Part shown: piece by piece, positions 9,977-18,203 of the stretch
Layout: the number at the start of each line of letters is the position of its first letter
Position numbering within the stretch: position 1 is the stretch's first letter
DNA from: Youhaiella tibetensis
GTDB taxonomy: Bacteria > Pseudomonadota > Alphaproteobacteria > Rhizobiales > Devosiaceae
Reading direction: 5' to 3'
Assembly: GCF_008000755.1 (NCBI RefSeq)
Contig: NZ_CP041690.1
Coordinates: 3,932,001-3,996,000, forward strand
Length of the DNA stretch: 64,000 nt
Position numbers and translations under genes: made by a program
Notes under the pieces: model-generated
The model's input: only the letters and a program-made list of their open reading frames with translations
The model's database searches: none
Told to the model about the DNA's origin: nothing

Positions 9977-11161
9977 TTAGGCCGCCGACACCCAGGAGCG
10001 CGGGAAGCGCACGAACTTGATGGCGCGGCGGAAATAGGTGTAGGCGACCCCGATGCGGCCGTCCTCGAGCTCGGCGACGGTGGGGTAGGAGAGCTCGAAA
10101 TTGCGACGCTCGGCCTTGGAGGTGTCGTTGCTCAGCGCCGCGCCCGAACTCGCATCGATATTGCGGCGCACCGGCCAGCTGGCCCCGCCATCGGTCGAAA
10201 TGGCGATGGTCATGGGCGAACGCGGCGTGCCCCAGACCGCCCGGCGCAGCGTGTCGTTGGCCGGATCCTTCTCGCCCACCGGCGGCTTGCCATCATCGAT
10301 CCCGTCATAGAGCCCGGCGCGGCGATCGCTCGAATCCGCGGCGCTGATGGCGTTGTAGACCAGGGCGATGGCGCCATCCGAAAGCCGGCGCGCCTGGATG
10401 GAGGAATTGTTGTTGGGCAACTCGGTCGGCACCGGCTCCGTCCAGGTGCGGCCGTTGTCGGTCGAGCGGCTGATGTAGATGGCGTCGGCATAACGCGAGC
10501 GATAGAGCGCGATGAGCTCGCCATTTTGGAGGTCCACGATGTTCATGTGGACCGCGCCCACGCTGCCCGGCACGGCGTATTCGGTCCAGGTCTGGCCCTG
10601 GTCGGTCGAAATCTTGACCCCGCTCGTGTCGTTGTGTCCGTGCCATTTCTCGCCCGGCACCGGGTTGCAGTGGAAGACGGGCAGCAGCCAGTCACCATTG
10701 GCGAGCACCACCACGGGATTGCGGATGAAGAGCCCTTCCTCGGGGAACGGACTTTCGATCGGCCCCCAGCTCTTTCCGCCATCATGGGAGATGCGGCGGC
10801 GCACGATGGAGGTGTCCTGGTTGCCGAAATCCTGGGAGGTGTAAAGCAGCAAGAGATCCCCGTTGGGCGCTTCGAACAGCACCGGATTCTGCTCGCTGCG
10901 GGTCGGATCGTCCGAGAGCTTGACCTCCGGCGTCCAGGCATCGGCGCCCTTGGGCAGGCGCGAGAAATAGATCGAGACGTCGGGCTTGCCCTCCTCGGTG
11001 CCCGCGAACCAGACGCAGGCGAGATCGCCATTGGAGAGCGGCAGCAGGAACGAGGCATGCGTCTGCTGGGCGTGGGAAGGCAGGAAGCCCTCCTGCCGGT
11101 CGCGGTCGTCGGCCGCCGCCTTCAGGATGCCGTCGGTGTTGAGCTCGGCTGTCTCGCCCAT
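9977..11161 (-). CDS. Sialidase-fold (BNR/Asp-box) protein, cytoplasmic
   Basis: 394 residues with four Asp-boxes of the form S-x-D-x-G-x-x-W: residues 125-132, 185-192, 233-240 and 322-329. This spacing is that of a six-bladed sialidase-type propeller. I see no signal peptide, so it should act in the cytoplasm, unlike classical secreted sialidases. The Phe-Arg-Ile-Pro motif of true sialidases is not evident, so sialic acid hydrolysis should not be assumed. A strong GAGGAGG site supports this ATG over one 54 bases upstream. It leads the unit that continues into the MFS gene and is divergent from the transporter binding-protein operon. The pathway context suggests a sugar-acid glycosidase, lyase or lactonase. 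Confidence 0.75.
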   Translation of the reverse strand: MGETAELNTDGILKAAADDRDRQEGFLPSHAQQTHASFLLPLSNGDLACVWFAGTEEGKPDVSIYFSRLPKGADAWTPEVKLSDDPTRSEQNPVLFEAPNGDLLLLYTSQDFGNQDTSIVRRRISHDGGKSWGPIESPFPEEGLFIRNPVVVLANGDWLLPVFHCNPVPGEKWHGHNDTSGVKISTDQGQTWTEYAVPGSVGAVHMNIVDLQNGELIALYRSRYADAIYISRSTDNGRTWTEPVPTELPNNNSSIQARRLSDGAIALVYNAISAADSSDRRAGLYDGIDDGKPPVGEKDPANDTLRRAVWGTPRSPMTIAISTDGGASWPVRRNIDASSGAALSNDTSKAERRNFELSYPTVAELEDGRIGVAYTYFRRAIKFVRFPRSWVSAA

Positions 11162-11340
11162 TGTGCAGGTTCCTCCTCGGTGTCGTTGCGGCGCAAAATG
11201 GACCGAAATGCACAACTTGTAAAGTCGTTACGCAAACGACAAATGGCGGCCTAAAGCGCTATTAATGCAATTAATTCAGCCTCTTACATCGAAGTGAGCA
11301 AAAACGCGCAGCGTGAGCCTGCGACATTTTTGCCAATGAG

Positions 11341-11369
11341 TTGACATGTTATCAATTTCTGACAATGAT
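11341..11369 (+). promoter_or_regulatory. Promoter with overlapping operator for the binding protein-permease operon
   Basis: TTGACA (11341-11346), a 17-base spacer and AATGAT (11364-11369). The inverted repeat TTGA-N7-TCAA spans 11341-11355 and covers the -35. It matches the box at 4753 over 15 of 18 bases (TTGACATGTNNNCAATTT). The rest of the gene-free stretch 11162-11411 holds the divergent promoter region of the Asp-box gene, including a GTCGTT-N5-ACGAC repeat at 11224-11240. Confidence 0.6.
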
Positions 11370-11411
11370 CCCGGCCAGCATCGCAAGACGAGGATGCCTG
11401 GGAGGAGACCT

Positions 11412-13034
11412 ATGTCCAAAGACCACGAAATCACTGCATTGAACCGGCGCGCCGTCCTCAAGGGCGGGCTCGGCCTATTCGTCGGCGCCAGCGTGCTCGG
11501 CATGCTCAATTCGCCCGCTTTCGCGCAGGAGCAGGTGCTCAAGATCGCCAATGGCGGCTTCGACATGGACTGGTCGCCCCTGCGTGGCGGCGGGCGCGTG
11601 CTGCGCTGGCAGTCGTTCTGGTGGGCGACCCCGATGTATTTTGACTCCGAAGGCGCGCTCCAGCCTTACGTCGTCACCAGCTGGGAGCCGAGCGCAGACA
11701 TGTCCGTCTGGACGTTCAAGCTCGATCCCAACGCCAAGTTCTCGGACGGCTCCAAGATCACCGCGGCGGACCTCAAGGGTTCCTGGGAACTGGCCGCCAT
11801 GCCCTCGAGCCGCCATGTGCGCATCAACCAGGTGCTGTTCGGCGTGCAGGGCTATGACGAGGTCGTGGGCGGCACCGCCAAGGAAATGCCCGGCATCGTG
11901 GCCCAGGACGAGGAAACCCTGGTCGTCGCGCTCAAGGCGCCCGATCCGATCTTCTTCATGCGCATCGCCAACGAACTGGTGCCGGTGGTCAAGCCCTCCG
12001 AGGCGCGCGACGAGAACGGGGAGGAAGTGCAGGAATGGTACGCGCCCGACATGGGCGGCGTCTCCTCGGGCCCGTTCAAGCTGGTCGAGATGAACCTCGA
12101 CGACGGCTTCCTCGCCTTCGAGCCCAACGAGAACTTCTTCGGCCCCGCACCCAAGCTGACCCGCGTCGAAATCCGCTCGGTCGAAGATCCGGTGACGGCG
12201 ACCACCCTGCTCCAGAAGGGCGAGTTCCAGGCCCATACCGAGCTCGTGACCTCGACCGTCATCGATGACCTCGGCCCCGAATTCTCGTCGGGCCCGTCCA
12301 TCCCGACCGGCCAGCACTTCTGGTTCAACGTCAACTCCGAGCCCTTCAACGACGTCAACGTGCGCAAGGCCTTCATCATGGCCGTCGACCGCGCCGCCAT
12401 GATGCAGGCCTCCTTCCCCAAGGGCCCGCACAAGCAGGCCGACCAACTCCTGGTCGCCGTGCCCGGCGTCGACCCCGCGTTCGAGCCCTATCCCTACGAT
12501 CCGGCCCAGGCCAAGGAATTGCTTGCCGCGTCCAGCTATGGCGGCGCAGAGCGCCTGCCACGCATCGTCATGGTCGGCATCGGCTCGCCCGCCCAGAAGG
12601 CGGCGGCCCAGTTCATGGTCGAGCAATGGCGCCAGAACCTGGGCGTCTCGGCGGTCGAACTGCTCGAGCGCCAGGACAACTTCGCCCCGGCCGACGTCCA
12701 CATCTTCCGCGACGACATCGGCACGCGCGTTCCTGACGCCACCGCGTTCCTGGCCGGTGGCATCCGCACCGGCGGCGGCATCGCGGCCGGCAAGATGAAC
12801 GGCTATTCCAACCCCGAAGTGGACAGGCTGCTCGACGAAGCCACGGCCCTGCCCGTCGCCGACCCGGAACGCGACGGCAAGGCCCGCCAGGCCCAGAAGC
12901 TCTTCCGCGACGATTACGGCTATATCCCCTGGTACTACGAGACCATGTCGCGCTGGGCCCTGCCCAACGTCACCAACATGGACAAGAACCTGGATTGGCA
13001 GGTCGTCCATCCCTGGGACGTGACCATCGGTTAA
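11412..13034 (+). CDS. ABC transporter substrate-binding protein, family 5 (Tat-exported)
   Basis: 540 residues. The N-terminus has a twin-arginine signal, NRRAVLKGG followed by a hydrophobic stretch, and a likely cut after PAFA near residue 37. The mature part is a full-length peptide/nickel/opine-type (SBP_bac_5) binding protein. A GGAGGAG site about 5 bases upstream supports this start over an ATG 66 bases earlier. The Tat route implies folding before export. It is followed by a strong hairpin and then by its permeases, and should deliver the locus's substrate, perhaps a sugar-acid conjugate or oligosaccharide, rather than necessarily a peptide. Confidence 0.9.
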   Translation: MSKDHEITALNRRAVLKGGLGLFVGASVLGMLNSPAFAQEQVLKIANGGFDMDWSPLRGGGRVLRWQSFWWATPMYFDSEGALQPYVVTSWEPSADMSVWTFKLDPNAKFSDGSKITAADLKGSWELAAMPSSRHVRINQVLFGVQGYDEVVGGTAKEMPGIVAQDEETLVVALKAPDPIFFMRIANELVPVVKPSEARDENGEEVQEWYAPDMGGVSSGPFKLVEMNLDDGFLAFEPNENFFGPAPKLTRVEIRSVEDPVTATTLLQKGEFQAHTELVTSTVIDDLGPEFSSGPSIPTGQHFWFNVNSEPFNDVNVRKAFIMAVDRAAMMQASFPKGPHKQADQLLVAVPGVDPAFEPYPYDPAQAKELLAASSYGGAERLPRIVMVGIGSPAQKAAAQFMVEQWRQNLGVSAVELLERQDNFAPADVHIFRDDIGTRVPDATAFLAGGIRTGGGIAAGKMNGYSNPEVDRLLDEATALPVADPERDGKARQAQKLFRDDYGYIPWYYETMSRWALPNVTNMDKNLDWQVVHPWDVTIG

Positions 13035-13041
13035 CGCCATG

Positions 13042-13072
13042 CCGGCCGCGGGAGCCTCCCGCCCGCGGCCGG
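13042..13072 (+). promoter_or_regulatory. Intercistronic hairpin after binding-protein gene
   Basis: A perfect 11-bp inverted repeat (CCGGCCGCGGG, 9-base loop, CCCGCGGCCGG) starts 8 bases after the binding-protein stop and ends 32 bases before the permease start. There is no T run, so it probably acts as a partial terminator or 3' mRNA stabiliser that keeps binding protein in excess over permease. That role is inferred. Confidence 0.65.
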
Positions 13073-13104
13073 TCCCCTCACTGACGTGAAGGAGGAGGCC
13101 GACA

Positions 13105-14055
13105 ATGTTCGTCTACATCATGCGGCGCCTGCTGCTCTGGATTCCCGCCGTGATCCTCGTGCTGCTCGGCGTTTACGCCCTGGCCTTCTACGGCGCCGGC
13201 GATCCGATCAAGCTCATCTTCCTGCGACAGCCCGGCGACGTGGCGTTCGACCCCAACCGCATCGAGGCCATCCGGGAATCGGCCGGGCTCAACCGCCCGT
13301 TCATCGAGCAGTTCCTGAGCTATGTCTGGAATGTGCTCCACGGCAATTTCGGCAATTCGCTGGTCTCGGGCCGTTCGGTCTGGCGCTCGATCTCGGCCGC
13401 CGCCCCGGTCTCCATGCAGATCGGCCTCCTCGCCATCGTCATCACCGCAATCGTCGCCATCCCGCTCGGCGTGCTGGCTGCCCTGCGGCAGAACACGGCC
13501 GTCGACTACGCCATCCTCGGCGGCGCCCTCTTCCTCTGGGCCATCCCGGCCTATGTCGCCGGCCCCCTGCTCATGGTCCTGCTGCTCGTGGTCTTTCCGC
13601 AGGCCGACATTTCCTACGGCTGGGGCGGCCTCCTCGACGCGCGCATCATCCTGCCGCTCGTCGTCATCTCCTTCCAGCCCATCGCCCTCATCGTGCGCCA
13701 GACCCGCGCGGCGGTGATCGAGGTGCTCAGCGAGGATTTCGTGCGCACCGCCCGCGCCAAGGGCCTGCCGGCCCACAAGATCGTCTTCCGCCATATCCTG
13801 CGGCCCGTGCTGACCCCGGTCGTCACGCAACTGGGCCTGATCATGATCACGCTCATCAACGGCGCCGTCTTCGTCGAGCTGGTCTTCGGCCTGCCCGGGC
13901 TTGGCCGGCTCACCATCCAGTCCCTGCTCAATTCGGACTATCCCATCATCCTGGCCGTCACCCTCATCGCCTCGGTGCTGGTGATGGTCTCCAACCTGCT
14001 CGTCGATCTCGCCTATCCGCTGCTCGATCCGCGCGCCGCCGCGAGGAGGTCGTGA
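13105..14055 (+). CDS. ABC transporter permease (DppB/OppB-like)
   Basis: 316 residues with six membrane segments and the N-terminal FVYIMRRLLLWIPAVILVLLG hook typical of DppB-type permeases. The EAA-like coupling loop (DFVRTARAKGLP) is near residue 212. AAGGAGGAGG precedes the ATG. It forms the inner-membrane channel with the next gene product and overlaps that gene by one base. The ATPases that drive it are probably those at 4.8-6.9 kb, as none is nearer. Confidence 0.92.
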   Translation: MFVYIMRRLLLWIPAVILVLLGVYALAFYGAGDPIKLIFLRQPGDVAFDPNRIEAIRESAGLNRPFIEQFLSYVWNVLHGNFGNSLVSGRSVWRSISAAAPVSMQIGLLAIVITAIVAIPLGVLAALRQNTAVDYAILGGALFLWAIPAYVAGPLLMVLLLVVFPQADISYGWGGLLDARIILPLVVISFQPIALIVRQTRAAVIEVLSEDFVRTARAKGLPAHKIVFRHILRPVLTPVVTQLGLIMITLINGAVFVELVFGLPGLGRLTIQSLLNSDYPIILAVTLIASVLVMVSNLLVDLAYPLLDPRAAARRS

Positions 14056-15017
14056 TGACCGCTGAACCCGCCAGCCAGGCCATCGCCGCCGCCGACGAAC
14101 AGCAGACGAGCCTGTGGGGCGACGCCTGGGCGCGCCTGCGCGCCAACCGGATCGCCATGGCGGGACTGGTGGTGATCGCCGTCTTCCTCTTCATGGCCAT
14201 CCTGGGTCCATATCTGACGCCCTACGACTTCCTCAGCCAGAGCCTGGAAGCGCGCAACCAGGGACCCTCATTCGCCCACTGGCTGGGCACGGACGAGCTG
14301 GGCCGCGACGTCTTCAGCCGCATCATCTACGGGGCCCGCACCGCCCTCATCGTGGCGCTGGTGGTGACCGCTATCTCGGTGGCCATCGGGGCGCTGCTCG
14401 GCGCCGTCTCGGGCTATTTCGGCGGCTGGATCGACGGCTCGATCATGTGGGTGACGGACCTTTTCATGTCGGTTCCCAACCTGCTGCTGGTGATCGTGGT
14501 CAACACCTCGCTCAAGCCGCCCCTGGCCCGCTGGCTCGACGCGCTCTACGCCAGCACGCAGAACCCCTTCTTCCGCTCGACCTCGATCATCGACTTCACC
14601 CTGGTCTTTGGCTCGATCGCGCTGGTCACCTGGCCGCCCTATGCGCGCCTCGTGCGCGCCCAGGTCATGTCGATCCGCCAGCGCCCTTACGTGCTTGCCG
14701 GCCGCGCCCTCGGCCTGCCGACGGGCCGCATCCTGACCCGCTACATCATCCCCAATTCCATCGGCCCGCTGATCGTGGCCGTGAGCGCGGGGCTGGGCAC
14801 CGCCATGACCATGGAGAGCGCCTTCTCGTTCCTGGGCATCGGCGTGCAGCCGCCCACCCCGAGCTGGGGCCTGATGATCTCGGACGGGCTGCGCACCTGG
14901 CAGCAATACCCCCATCTTCTCGCCGCGCCCGCCGCAACGCTCGCCCTCATCACGGTAGCCTTCAGCTTCGTGGGCGACGGCCTCAACGACGCGCTCAATC
15001 CCAAGGGAGCCAAATAA
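14055..15017 (+). CDS. ABC transporter permease (DppC/OppC-like)
   Basis: 320 residues. It has the DppC-type N-terminal membrane segment, then LGTDELGRDVFSRIIYGARTAL near residue 75, a diagnostic stretch, and the coupling loop with GRALGLPTGRI near residue 215. A periplasmic insert (about 155-185) contains YASTQNPFF. It starts within the stop codon of the preceding permease (TGATG) and ends overlapping the start of the alcohol dehydrogenase gene by one base (TAATG), so the three are tightly coupled. Confidence 0.92.
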   Translation: MTAEPASQAIAAADEQQTSLWGDAWARLRANRIAMAGLVVIAVFLFMAILGPYLTPYDFLSQSLEARNQGPSFAHWLGTDELGRDVFSRIIYGARTALIVALVVTAISVAIGALLGAVSGYFGGWIDGSIMWVTDLFMSVPNLLLVIVVNTSLKPPLARWLDALYASTQNPFFRSTSIIDFTLVFGSIALVTWPPYARLVRAQVMSIRQRPYVLAGRALGLPTGRILTRYIIPNSIGPLIVAVSAGLGTAMTMESAFSFLGIGVQPPTPSWGLMISDGLRTWQQYPHLLAAPAATLALITVAFSFVGDGLNDALNPKGAK

Positions 15018-16189
15018 TGTCCGCCGGCCTCATTTCCGCGACCAGCGATGGCGCCCCCGCTCCCCTGCCCGTCGAAGGCTGGTCGCGGCCGCTGACCGTG
15101 CTGCGTCCGCACCGCATCGAATTCGGCCCCGGCAAGGCGGCCTTTGCCGGCGAATGGGCGGCGGGCCACGGCGTCACGCGCACGCTGGTCATCTGCGACG
15201 CCTTCAACGCGGCGCGGGTGGGCCTGCTCGGCATCGAGGGCGAGGTCGTCGTCTTCAGCGAGGTCAAGCCCGAGCCCGACCTGCCCAATCTCGAAAAGCT
15301 CCTCGCAGTCGCCCGCGCCGCCGACGCCCAGATGATCGTCGGGTTCGGTGGCGGCAGCGCCATGGACATCGCCAAGCTCGCCGCCGTCATGGTCGACGAC
15401 ACCCGCTCCTTCCATGAGCTGGTCGGGGCCCACAAAGCCGGTCCGCGCCGTACGCGCCTGATCCAGATACCGACCACGGCCGGCACCGGCAGCGAGGCGG
15501 GAACGCGCGCGCTCGTCACCGACCCCGCCTCGGTCAGCAAGCTCGCCGTCGAATCCAACCACATGCTGGCCGACCTCGCCATCATCGACCCGGCCCTTAC
15601 CATGACGGTGCCGCCCGCCGTCACCGCCGCCACCGGCATCGACGCCCTGGCCCATTGCGTGGAATCCTTCACCTCCAAGCGCGCCCACCCGATCATCGAC
15701 ATGTACGCGCGCGAAGGCATCGCGCTCGTGGGCAAGTACCTGGGACGCGCCGTTGCCGATGGCGGGGACGTCGAGGCCCGTTCGGGCCTGGCCCTGGCCT
15801 CGCTCTATGGCGGGTTCTGCCTGGGGCCGGTCAACACCACCGCCGGGCACGCGGTGTCCTACCCGCTCGGCACCCGCCAGAAGATCGCCCACGGGCTGGC
15901 CAATGCCGTGATCTTCCCCCACACGCTGGCCTTCAACGCCCCGCAGGCCCGGCAGAAGACCGCCGAGGTCGCCGAGCTCCTCGGGCTCGATCCGACGCGG
16001 CTCCTCGAGAGCGCCCGCGACTTCTGCGCCGGCCTGGGCGTCGAGATGCGCCTCTCCAAGCTGGGCGTGCCGGAGGGCGACCTCGCCATCATGGCCGAGG
16101 AAGCCGCCCAGATCCGGCGCCTCCTCGACTTCAACCCGCGCCCGGTGGATAAGGACGACATCCTCGCCATGTACCGCGCCGCCTATTGA
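15017..16189 (+). CDS. Iron-containing alcohol dehydrogenase family protein
   Basis: 390 residues. GFGGGSAMDIAKL near residue 113 binds the nucleotide and TTAGTGSE lies near 154. Metal ligands fit an Asp near 190, the His in DALAHCVE near 213, and downstream His residues including GHAVSYPLG near 278. Members reduce aldehydes, maleylacetate or sugar-derived ketones with NAD(P)H. Co-transcription with the importer puts it in the pathway as an oxidoreductase for the imported compound or an aldehyde from the aldolase. The substrate is not predictable. The start codon overlaps the permease stop. Confidence 0.88.
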   Translation: MSAGLISATSDGAPAPLPVEGWSRPLTVLRPHRIEFGPGKAAFAGEWAAGHGVTRTLVICDAFNAARVGLLGIEGEVVVFSEVKPEPDLPNLEKLLAVARAADAQMIVGFGGGSAMDIAKLAAVMVDDTRSFHELVGAHKAGPRRTRLIQIPTTAGTGSEAGTRALVTDPASVSKLAVESNHMLADLAIIDPALTMTVPPAVTAATGIDALAHCVESFTSKRAHPIIDMYAREGIALVGKYLGRAVADGGDVEARSGLALASLYGGFCLGPVNTTAGHAVSYPLGTRQKIAHGLANAVIFPHTLAFNAPQARQKTAEVAELLGLDPTRLLESARDFCAGLGVEMRLSKLGVPEGDLAIMAEEAAQIRRLLDFNPRPVDKDDILAMYRAAY

Positions 16190-16755
16190 GCGGCCCGGGA
16201 CCGAACGGCAAAGCGCATGAAGGTCACCCCGTTCTCGAACGGCCGAACCTCCAGGCGCTCGAGGCGCGCGAGGGCTGACATTTCGGGGAACATCGGCGTG
16301 CCGCCCCCGACGAGGACGGGGATGAAGTAGATCGAGATCTCATCGATCAGCCCCTGCCGCAGGAGGCTCGCGGCCAGCGTCGGACCCGCCACCCCGATGT
16401 CGCCTGGCGCCCCCTTGAGCGCGGCGATGTCCTCGGCGGAGAGGGCATGCACGAGGCGCGTGCGGCTGGTGCCGACCTGGCGCAGCGAGCGCGACACCAC
16501 GATCTTGTCGGTGCCGCGCCAGACGAGGGAGAAATCGCGTTCGGCCTGGCTCAGGCTGGCATCCTCCCAGAGCGTATCCCACACCGCCATGGTCTCGAAC
16601 ATGCGCCGCCCATAGATGGCGATGGCCTCGCCGGCCTGCTCGCGCTCGGCGAACCGGTGCACTTCCTCGCTGATCTGCCCCCATTCGAACCTGCCATTGA
16701 CGTCGCTGATATAGCCGTCGAGCGAGGCCATCATGCCGAATTTCAGCTTGCCCAT
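16183..16755 (-). CDS. Dihydrofolate reductase family protein (RibD C-terminal-like)
   Basis: 190 residues, starting with KLKFGMMASLDGYI, the usual opening of stand-alone RibD_C/DHFR-like proteins. VAGPTLAASLLRQGLIDE near residue 115 is the cofactor-side motif and PVLVGGGTPMF follows near 142. These proteins resemble bacterial pyrimidine deaminase/reductase C-domains, and most have no proven substrate. The ATG is chosen for the GGGGAGG about 8 bases upstream. Its 3' end overlaps the end of the alcohol dehydrogenase gene by 7 bases. Confidence 0.82.
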   Translation of the reverse strand: MGKLKFGMMASLDGYISDVNGRFEWGQISEEVHRFAEREQAGEAIAIYGRRMFETMAVWDTLWEDASLSQAERDFSLVWRGTDKIVVSRSLRQVGTSRTRLVHALSAEDIAALKGAPGDIGVAGPTLAASLLRQGLIDEISIYFIPVLVGGGTPMFPEMSALARLERLEVRPFENGVTFMRFAVRSRAAQ

Positions 16756-16916
16756 GCCTGCCGCCTCCCCTGCTGCGGGTGCCATGGCTCATATATTTGC
16801 CCAAGTTTTCCACCAAGTGCACGGGGCCCGCGCCCGGCTACACTCTTGGTTTACCTCGATCTGGCTAGCTCGGGCGTTCGATGCGCCTTCATGACGAACC
16901 GCCCCAACAGCCGAGG

Positions 16917-17417
16917 ATGACCCCGACTATGACCCTTTCAACCCGCGTACGGCCGCTTGGCCCCGTGCTCGCAGCGACCCTGGTGGCCGCCCTACTGGGC
17001 GCGTGTTCGTTCGGTGGCGGCGGTGGCGGCGGCAGCATTGCGCCAGGCCTGGTGGCCCGCATGGATACGCCCGGCGCCACGCTCGACAAGACCGCCTCCC
17101 TGGGCATCGTCAACCAGTACCGCGCCACCGCCGGCGCCGGTCCGCTCCGGCTCGACCCGGGCCTGGATGCCACCGCCCAGGCGCTCGCCAACGAATATGC
17201 CCGCACCGGCACCGCTCCCAAGACCCCGAGCGGGGCCCGCACCATTCGCGTCAGCGCCGGCTACGCCAATTTCGCCGAAACCTTCTCGGGCTGGCGCAAC
17301 AGCCCCGACGATGCCCGCGTACTTGCCGACCCCACGCTCGGCCGCGCCGGCCTGGGCGTCGCCTACGACCCCAATTCGGGTTACGGCGTCTACTGGGTGC
17401 TCGTCCTTGCCGACTGA
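16917..17417 (+). CDS. CAP-domain lipoprotein
   Basis: 166 residues. A signal peptide ends in the lipobox LLGAC (Cys near residue 30), so the mature protein should be lipid-anchored. After a Gly-rich linker comes a short CAP/SCP-like domain with NQYRATAGAGPL near residue 66 and a helix ATAQALANEYARTG. The typical second His/Glu pair is only partly visible (NFAETFSGW). The role is unknown; CAP proteins are often periplasmic or cell-wall linked. An ATG four codons downstream is an equally possible start, since the GAGG lies very close to the first. The end overlaps the TusA-like start. Confidence 0.68.
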   Translation: MTPTMTLSTRVRPLGPVLAATLVAALLGACSFGGGGGGGSIAPGLVARMDTPGATLDKTASLGIVNQYRATAGAGPLRLDPGLDATAQALANEYARTGTAPKTPSGARTIRVSAGYANFAETFSGWRNSPDDARVLADPTLGRAGLGVAYDPNSGYGVYWVLVLAD

Positions 17418-17640
17418 GGCCATCGAGACGCTCGACGCCAGGGGGCTCAGATGCCCCCTGCCCGTCCTCAAGGCCGAAAAGCGCCTGGCAGAAATGGCGC
17501 CGGGCGCCGTTCTCGCGGTACTGGCGACCGACCCCGTGGCCAAGGTCGACATCCCCCTCTATTGCCTCCAGCAGGGCCACCAATGCGTCCAGTCCATGGA
17601 AGGGGACGCATTGCGCTTTCTCATCACCAAGAGCGCGTGA
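17407..17640 (+). CDS. TusA-family sulfur carrier protein
   Basis: 77 residues with the family core DARGLRCPLPVLKAEKRL; the CPxP cysteine lies near residue 15. TusA-type proteins pass persulfide sulfur to tRNA thiolation or other pathways in the cytoplasm. No ATG or GTG fits in frame ahead of the core, so the likely start is TTG at 17407, inside the last codons of the CAP lipoprotein gene (11-base overlap). A second Cys pair, at YCLQQGHQC, is typical of some TusA relatives. Confidence 0.78.
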   Translation: MPTEAIETLDARGLRCPLPVLKAEKRLAEMAPGAVLAVLATDPVAKVDIPLYCLQQGHQCVQSMEGDALRFLITKSA

Positions 17641-17737
17641 TTTTTCGCTGCGGCGGCGGAAACCGGCGCGGCGACTTTTCCGTTTAGGAGCCGGGGGCGT
17701 TGCGACGGTCCCGCTCTCGTCGGCCCCGCAAGCGCCC

Positions 17738-17754
17738 TTCCTTCGAGAAAGGAG
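17738..17754 (+). promoter_or_regulatory. Hairpin covering the Hsp20 ribosome site (possible RNA thermometer)
   Basis: TTCCTT (17738-17743), loop CGAGA, and AAGGAG (17749-17754) form a six-pair stem, one pair being G-U. The 3' arm is the whole Shine-Dalgarno sequence of the Hsp20 gene, 7 bases before its ATG. Small heat-shock genes of this bacterial group often carry ROSE-type thermometers. This is a simpler one-stem candidate, and the regulatory role is inferred. Confidence 0.5.
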
Positions 17755-17761
17755 CACTTGG

Positions 17762-18199
17762 ATGCAACAGAGAAGCAACCTTCACCGCGAAATCGACCGG
17801 CTCTTCAACGATTTTTCGCGCGGTTTCGGCGCGCCCGCCCCGCTCGCCGGGCCGGGCGAACAGTTCGGCCTCATGCCCGACATGGACGTGCACGAAGCGG
17901 ACGGCCGGATCATGCTGACCATGGAACTGCCGGGCGTGGCCGAAAAGGACGTCGACATCACCTTCAACGACAACCTGCTCACCATTTCGGGCGAGAAGCG
18001 CTCCGAGACCGAAAACCGGAACGGGAACGCCTATCGCAGCGAGCGCTCGTTCGGCTCTTTCTCACGCTCCATGAGCCTGCCCTTCCGAATCGAGCCGGAC
18101 AAGGTCGAAGCGCGTTTCGAGAACGGACTGCTCAAGGTCACGGTGCCGCGTCCGGCCGATGCCGGTCCCCAGACCAAGCGCATCGAGATCAGGCACTGA
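17762..18199 (+). CDS. Hsp20/alpha-crystallin family small heat-shock protein
   Basis: 145 residues. The N-terminal arm (about 1-42, MQQRSNLHREIDRLFNDFSR) leads into an alpha-crystallin domain with MELPGVAEKDVDITFNDNLLTISGEK near residues 58-83. The ENGLLKVTVPR motif near residue 120 and a C-terminal IEIRH tail resembling IxI complete it. It holds unfolding proteins as a cytoplasmic oligomer. A hairpin covers its strong AAGGAG ribosome site, suggesting heat-dependent translation. Confidence 0.93.
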   Translation: MQQRSNLHREIDRLFNDFSRGFGAPAPLAGPGEQFGLMPDMDVHEADGRIMLTMELPGVAEKDVDITFNDNLLTISGEKRSETENRNGNAYRSERSFGSFSRSMSLPFRIEPDKVEARFENGLLKVTVPRPADAGPQTKRIEIRH

Positions 18200-18203
18200 C
18201 CCG

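Noticed and set aside
9416-11254. 612-codon open frame opposite the MFS and Asp-box genes
   Set aside because: Crosses the boundary of two real genes; no recognisable domain.
16183-16755. Dihydrofolate reductase-like protein as folate-pathway enzyme
   Set aside because: Motifs fit the stand-alone RibD_C-like group rather than true FolA, and no thyA is nearby.
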